From NCBI RefSeq assembly GCF_028618575.1, contig NZ_JAQITA010000008.1, positions 39,945-103,944 on the forward strand: a stretch of 64,000 bases of DNA. The letters are read 5' to 3'. Below the pieces are notes generated by a model, which had not been told where the DNA came from, made no database searches, and was given only the letters and a program-made list of their open reading frames with translations. This DNA is from Bartonella sp. ML70XJBT.G. Lineage in GTDB: Bacteria; Pseudomonadota; Alphaproteobacteria; Rhizobiales; Rhizobiaceae. Position numbers and translations under genes: made by a program. Positions within the stretch are counted from its first letter, which is position 1. Every line of letters begins with the position of its first letter. Shown here piece after piece: positions 61,458 to 64,000 of the stretch.

Positions 61458-61729
61458 ATGCTGATCCTGTTCGTTCAGGACAATTCAAACGTGACGTGCG
61501 CAAGGCGGAAAAACGCGGTAAAAATATGAATAAACTGCGTACACTATTGAGCTTGCTGATCGAGGGGAAACCATTACCAAGACATTATTGCGATCACCCA
61601 CTAAAAGGTGATTGGGCAGATTGTCATGATAGTCATATCGAACCAGATTGGTTGCTAATTTATCGGATTGAAGGTGAAAAATTACATCTTATTCGGACTG
61701 GGACACACTCTGACCTTTTTAAGGAGTAA
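61458..61729 (+). pseudogene. yafQ: YafQ-family mRNA interferase toxin, frameshifted near the start
   Basis: The ATG at 61458 follows the antitoxin stop by 1 bp, but its frame ends after 23 codons. The homologous protein is in another frame: SGQFKRDVRKAEKRGKNM, then DHPLKGDWADCHDSHIEPDWLLIY (in part) and RTGTHSDLF, with the catalytic histidines of YafQ present. One missing base near 61466 (ATCCTG where ATCCCTG would restore the frame) explains the split. Without it the product would begin MLIPVRSGQF, the typical YafQ start. Expression from the GTG at 61496 would lack about 13 residues. The toxin is probably inactive, though frameshifting or alternative initiation is possible. Confidence 0.75.
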
Positions 61730-61746
61730 TAATAGCTAAGAAAGCT

Positions 61747-61962
61747 CTAACTTTTAGTTAACCACTTTTTAAAGTGTGAGAAGTGATTATCGAGCGCCTC
61801 CATAAAACGAGCTAAATCGATTACAAACATGAAGACAATAAGGGCAATCCACTTCATAATACGTGACATCATCTTTATACCTTGGTACGTCTCTATCATC
61901 TCATGAAGGAGCTGTTGTTCCGTTTCTGTCAGTTGTTTTGTGTTATCTGTTTTCTTGGACAT
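61747..61962 (-). CDS. Small phage-associated membrane protein
   Basis: A 71-residue product with a charged N-terminal helix (TETEQQLLHEMIETYQGIK) and one membrane helix (WIALIVFMFVIDLARFM). No family is recognised; its place at the end of the lysis cassette suggests a holin-like or lysis-associated role, but this is a guess. It overlaps the lipoprotein gene by about 20 bp. A frame four codons longer opens at 61974. It converges with the toxin gene. Confidence 0.6.
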   Translation of the reverse strand: MSKKTDNTKQLTETEQQLLHEMIETYQGIKMMSRIMKWIALIVFMFVIDLARFMEALDNHFSHFKKWLTKS

Positions 61963-62158
61963 CTTTCCAACCACAGACCTGTGCTCCCTGTTGATTATGC
62001 TTTAAAATATCTCTTGCTAGATTGGGACTGATGACCTGAACATCTTGTTTATCCAAATAAATGGGCAACCAACCAACACAAGAAACAGACCTATTTGCTG
62101 CGCACCCAACGAGACAGAGCAGCACGCACACCAGAATCACTTTTTTGATTAACTTCAT
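61943..62158 (-). CDS. Small phage lipoprotein, possible outer-membrane spanin (Rz1-like)
   Basis: A 71-residue product with a lipoprotein signal (MKLIKKVILVCVLLC then lipobox LVGC) and a short mature part with two further cysteines (SVSCVGWLPIYLDKQDV and GAQVCGWKDV). The start at 62158 has GAGG 5 bp upstream and lies inside the upstream gene in a different frame, overlapping it by 68 bp. Nested lipoprotein genes like this mark Rz1-type o-spanins, but the proline-rich body of classical Rz1 is missing. Confidence 0.65.
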   Translation of the reverse strand: MKLIKKVILVCVLLCLVGCAANRSVSCVGWLPIYLDKQDVQVISPNLARDILKHNQQGAQVCGWKDVQENR

Positions 62159-62318
62159 TTTCAACCTCAAGACGTGTTCTCGCTCTCTTTAAGGCTGTCT
62201 CTACCTGCTTATGCCGTTCGCTTTGCTTGCCAAGATGAAAGGCTTTCGCCAAAGCAATAAAAAAAACGGCTATAGCCGTTAACAGAAGAGAGAGGTTTCT
62301 TTTCAACCAATAAATCAC
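62091..62318 (-). CDS. Small phage membrane protein, possible inner-membrane spanin (Rz-like)
   Basis: A 75-residue product with an N-terminal membrane helix (LSLLLTAIAVFFIALAKAF) and a charged, coiled-coil-prone C-terminus (ERHKQVETALKRARTRLEVE). This is the layout of an i-spanin, which spans the periplasm with an o-spanin to fuse the two membranes in phage lysis. Its start overlaps the lysozyme stop by 4 bp and its 3' end contains the start of the lipoprotein gene. Confidence 0.65.
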   Translation of the reverse strand: MIYWLKRNLSLLLTAIAVFFIALAKAFHLGKQSERHKQVETALKRARTRLEVENEVNQKSDSGVRAALSRWVRSK

Positions 62319-62977
62319 AAGCGCTGCTCCTTAAACCGCTTGGCTACAATCACAACACCTGTGAGCGCCGCTAAAACCATTATCCCTGCCAATGCCCATT
62401 GCACTGGTCCATTGCCAACCAAAAGTCCTCCAAACCCAGAACAAGACCCTATAATCGGGGCAAGCGCCTCTAATTGGAAAAGACCTGCTCTATTCTTGGT
62501 TTCCACTGTTTGGTAATTGGAAGAAACATAAGACCCCTTTGCCCATAACCCTGATTCAGCGGCTCTACGGTTAGCTAATCCTTTAAGACGTTTGCCTCCT
62601 ACCTTATTCCATTTCTGTAATTCCACCGGAACCGATTCGTAATCCCCTTGATTAAGCTTTTTCAATAATGTCGATTGGCAAAAAGCTTTCGTTCCTACAT
62701 TATAACAAAAGGACACCAATGCTGCGAATTGGCTATCTGTTAACGAAACCGTCACCGATTGTTCTACCGCCTTCTCAAATTGCTTTAAGTCCTCACAAAG
62801 AATTTCTTCGGCTTGCTCTTTTGTAAGACGCATGCCCTTGTGAACCAAAGGTTTGCCCGCATGGCTGGTATGACCGTAACCAATCGTCCAGATGCACGCC
62901 TTATCCCTATACGCCTCTAATCGCAAACCTTCCCATTGTTTAATCAGCTCTAATCCTTCTTGTGAGATCCTTCTCAT
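62315..62977 (-). CDS. Phage lysozyme (GH24) with C-terminal membrane segment
   Basis: The first ~150 residues form a T4-lysozyme-type muramidase. The catalytic triad is E16, D25 and T31, with the same spacing as T4 (E11, D20, T26), in KQWEGLRLEAYRDKA and WTIGYGHT. Residues 160-220 add an extension with a membrane helix (VQWALAGIMVLAALTGVVIVA) and a basic tail, so it may be anchored in the inner membrane. The start at 62977 has GGAGGAG 4 bp upstream; a longer frame reaches 63004. An intrinsic terminator lies immediately upstream. Confidence 0.88.
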   Translation of the reverse strand: MRRISQEGLELIKQWEGLRLEAYRDKACIWTIGYGHTSHAGKPLVHKGMRLTKEQAEEILCEDLKQFEKAVEQSVTVSLTDSQFAALVSFCYNVGTKAFCQSTLLKKLNQGDYESVPVELQKWNKVGGKRLKGLANRRAAESGLWAKGSYVSSNYQTVETKNRAGLFQLEALAPIIGSCSGFGGLLVGNGPVQWALAGIMVLAALTGVVIVAKRFKEQRL

Positions 62978-62989
62978 CTGCTCCTCCAT

Positions 62990-63016
62990 AAAAAAAAGCC
63001 CCACATAAGCGGGGCT
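62990..63016 (-). terminator. Intrinsic terminator just before the lysozyme gene
   Basis: On the minus strand AGCCCC (63016-63011) pairs with GGGGCT (63002-62997) around an 8-base loop and is followed directly by a run of eight T (62997-62990). It lies between the small phage gene upstream and the lysozyme ribosome site a few bases further on, so the lysis genes would need read-through, antitermination or their own promoter. Confidence 0.8.
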
Positions 63017-63051
63017 CGATAAAGATGTTTTTTGATTATTCTATAAGCTCT

Positions 63052-63381
63052 TCACTCTTTATTCTCTCTGATCAATAGCTCAACTTCCTCAACACTAAAA
63101 CCAAGATGAAAGAGCGGTGCATATTCGCTTTCTTGTAATTCATACTGACAACGCTTTGCTATAATTTCACCATTTTGATCAAACGGCATGGTTGTTGTCA
63201 CACAAACCCTATGCCTCTCATCTTCTATACCCTCTTCCCCCTCCTCTAGCTCTTTGATCGCAATCCAATAAAAACGCGTCGCTAAAAGCTCCTCTAAACG
63301 CCTTACCGTTTCTGCCTTATCAAAGGAAAGCATATTCAAATAATCTTGCTTGCTATTTAAATGCTCTGGATACTCCATCAT
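63052..63381 (-). CDS. Phage-associated hypothetical protein
   Basis: A 109-residue acidic product (LEEGEEGIEDERHRV; C-terminal FSVEEVELLIRENK) with no membrane segment. AGGAGGGCAAG before the ATG at 63381 decides the start; a longer frame reaches 63399 and overlaps the tail gene by 4 bp. Small acidic proteins after tail-fibre genes are often tail-assembly chaperones, but no specific family is recognised. Confidence 0.6.
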   Translation of the reverse strand: MMEYPEHLNSKQDYLNMLSFDKAETVRRLEELLATRFYWIAIKELEEGEEGIEDERHRVCVTTTMPFDQNGEIIAKRCQYELQESEYAPLFHLGFSVEEVELLIRENKE

Positions 63382-63395
63382 CTTGCCCTCCTTTA

Positions 63396-63764
63396 TCAAA
63401 AACGGCGGGGACGACTACAACCGCGCGCTCCATACTTCTCATCAGAGAAACTTCGAGAACTCGAACCATTCCGATAAAAGGAACCACTCTTCGTCGTATC
63501 CTCCCAGCTCCCTCCACCACACACGACATTCAAAGCTGTCGTAAAACTCGTCCACAACGTGGAGCTCGATTGGGTCTGCATGGCAAAAGTTCCCGATAAA
63601 AATTGCCAAAGATAACCGCAACCATCCTCGCAACCAATATGAGAAATCATTCGCCTATTCCCCGTATCAACGTGACCTCCTGAGGTCTTCGGAGTTGGTG
63701 CACGATTGCCTTGAATACTCGTCTTCTCATGACAACACATTGATTTATAATGATAATTTAGCAT
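63396..63764 (-). pseudogene. 5'-truncated phage tail protein with C-lectin-like (SUMF/Mtd-type) end
   Basis: Up to about 63735 the product is a phage-like C-terminal domain: NRRMISHIGCEDGCGYLWQF, then GGGSWEDT, FYRNGSSSRSF and GARGC near the end. The GGSW...GS..RS...GARGC pattern is typical of C-type-lectin-fold tail proteins, including variable proteins of phage Mtd type and SUMF-like domains. Residues 1-10 (MLNYHYKSMC) are read from the leader motif of integrase copy G, so the gene has lost its 5' part at the repeat edge. It may still be translated from an internal start but is unlikely to work. Confidence 0.65.
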
Positions 63765-63787
63765 TATTCATATTGAATGAGACTCTC
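63739..63787 (+). repeat. Leader motif of dispersed integrase element, copy G
   Basis: The clearest copy: TTGATTTATAATGATAA, TTTAGCATTATTCATATTGA and ATGAGACTCTCG. The TTG at 63740 is 167 bp before the integrase ATG at 63907. Its left edge coincides with the point where the phage tail gene loses its similarity to its family. Confidence 0.85.
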
Positions 63788-63906
63788 GAATAACCTAAGA
63801 TTCTCTTATTTCAAACCTGCTTATGTGGCATCAATCAAAATCACTTGTTTGCATATCACAAGCGGGGCTGGCATGTGGGTAAAAATTATATAAGAAAGGA
63901 TTAAAA

Positions 63907-64000
63907 ATGGCTCTTATGAACCGTCTTAATGCAAGATCTGTCGCAACATTGGGGGCTGGCAAATATAATGATGGTGCCGGCTTGTTACTTCATAAGCGTA
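63907..64000 (+). CDS. Tyrosine integrase, N-terminus, continues beyond right edge (copy G)
   Basis: An open frame with a GAAAGGA ribosome site starts MALMNRLNARSVATLGAGKY and NDGAGLLLHKR, the N-terminal arm-DNA-binding domain of rhizobial phage/island integrases. It has no stop or frame change in the 31 codons visible, unlike copies A-F. It may be the intact master copy or simply the freshest remnant; the catalytic Arg-His-Arg-Tyr domain lies outside the window. Confidence 0.8.
   Translation, partial: MALMNRLNARSVATLGAGKYNDGAGLLLHKR

Noticed and set aside
1..64000. Search by eye for tRNA, rRNA, CRISPR arrays and intact insertion sequences
   Set aside because: No cloverleaf-like sequence with CCA-end pattern, no regularly spaced repeats and no transposase frame were seen; a computed scan (tRNAscan-SE, minced) would be decisive.

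Overview
The window looks like a chromosomal segment of an AT-rich alphaproteobacterium of the order Hyphomicrobiales, most likely a Bartonella. This is inferred from the IalB-family invasion protein, the split F0 operon with paired b and b' subunits, the rhizobial-type gene neighbourhoods (yqgE beside a DsbD-like protein; ispH-thrB-rnhA), the low GC content, and the many decayed integrase fragments between otherwise ordinary core genes. No rRNA, tRNA or CRISPR array was seen.

From 1 to 19 kb the genes are housekeeping: a degenerate GGDEF-EAL protein cut by the left edge, yqgE, a DsbD-like exported protein, the rnhA-thrB-ispH operon, ctaB, an IalB-like protein, tldD, an rRNA methyltransferase followed by tlyA and dxs, the xseB-ribB-aroC group, fabI, a J-domain chaperone and pdxH. 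From 20 to 36 kb come ubiA, purD, a 2-hydroxyacid dehydrogenase with tsaC and rnhB, ispE with a small membrane protein, an S49 peptidase, a tRNA methyltransferase, a polyprenyl diphosphate synthase, a TPR lipoprotein-like export protein and glyQS. From 37 to 55 kb are the ATP synthase F0 operon (atpI-B-E-F'-F), der with a membrane TPR protein, an SLC13 permease, a large unrecognised membrane-anchored protein, nhaA, lysC, ubiG, grxC, comF, a BioC-like methyltransferase and a TcyP-like symporter. Several isoprenoid, quinone and haem steps (dxs, ispE, ispH, ispB-like, ubiA, ubiG, ctaB) lie in this window but in separate transcription units.

From 56 to 64 kb the character changes. A 2.3 kb gene-poor stretch holds two divergent integrase remnants. 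gshA and rsmE follow, then an unlisted 48-residue membrane protein, a DinJ-YafQ toxin-antitoxin pair whose toxin appears frameshifted, and a prophage remnant on the minus strand: a C-lectin-like tail protein missing its 5' end, a small phage protein, a terminator, a GH24 lysozyme, an overlapping spanin-like pair and a small membrane protein.

The most unusual signal is a dispersed repeat. At least seven places carry the same layout: a conserved AT-rich motif of about 45 bp, then about 165 bp of leader, then the first 50-80 codons of a tyrosine integrase. In five copies the motif-to-start distance is 163-168 bp. Six copies are riddled with stops; the seventh runs open off the right edge and adjoins the broken 5' end of the phage tail gene.
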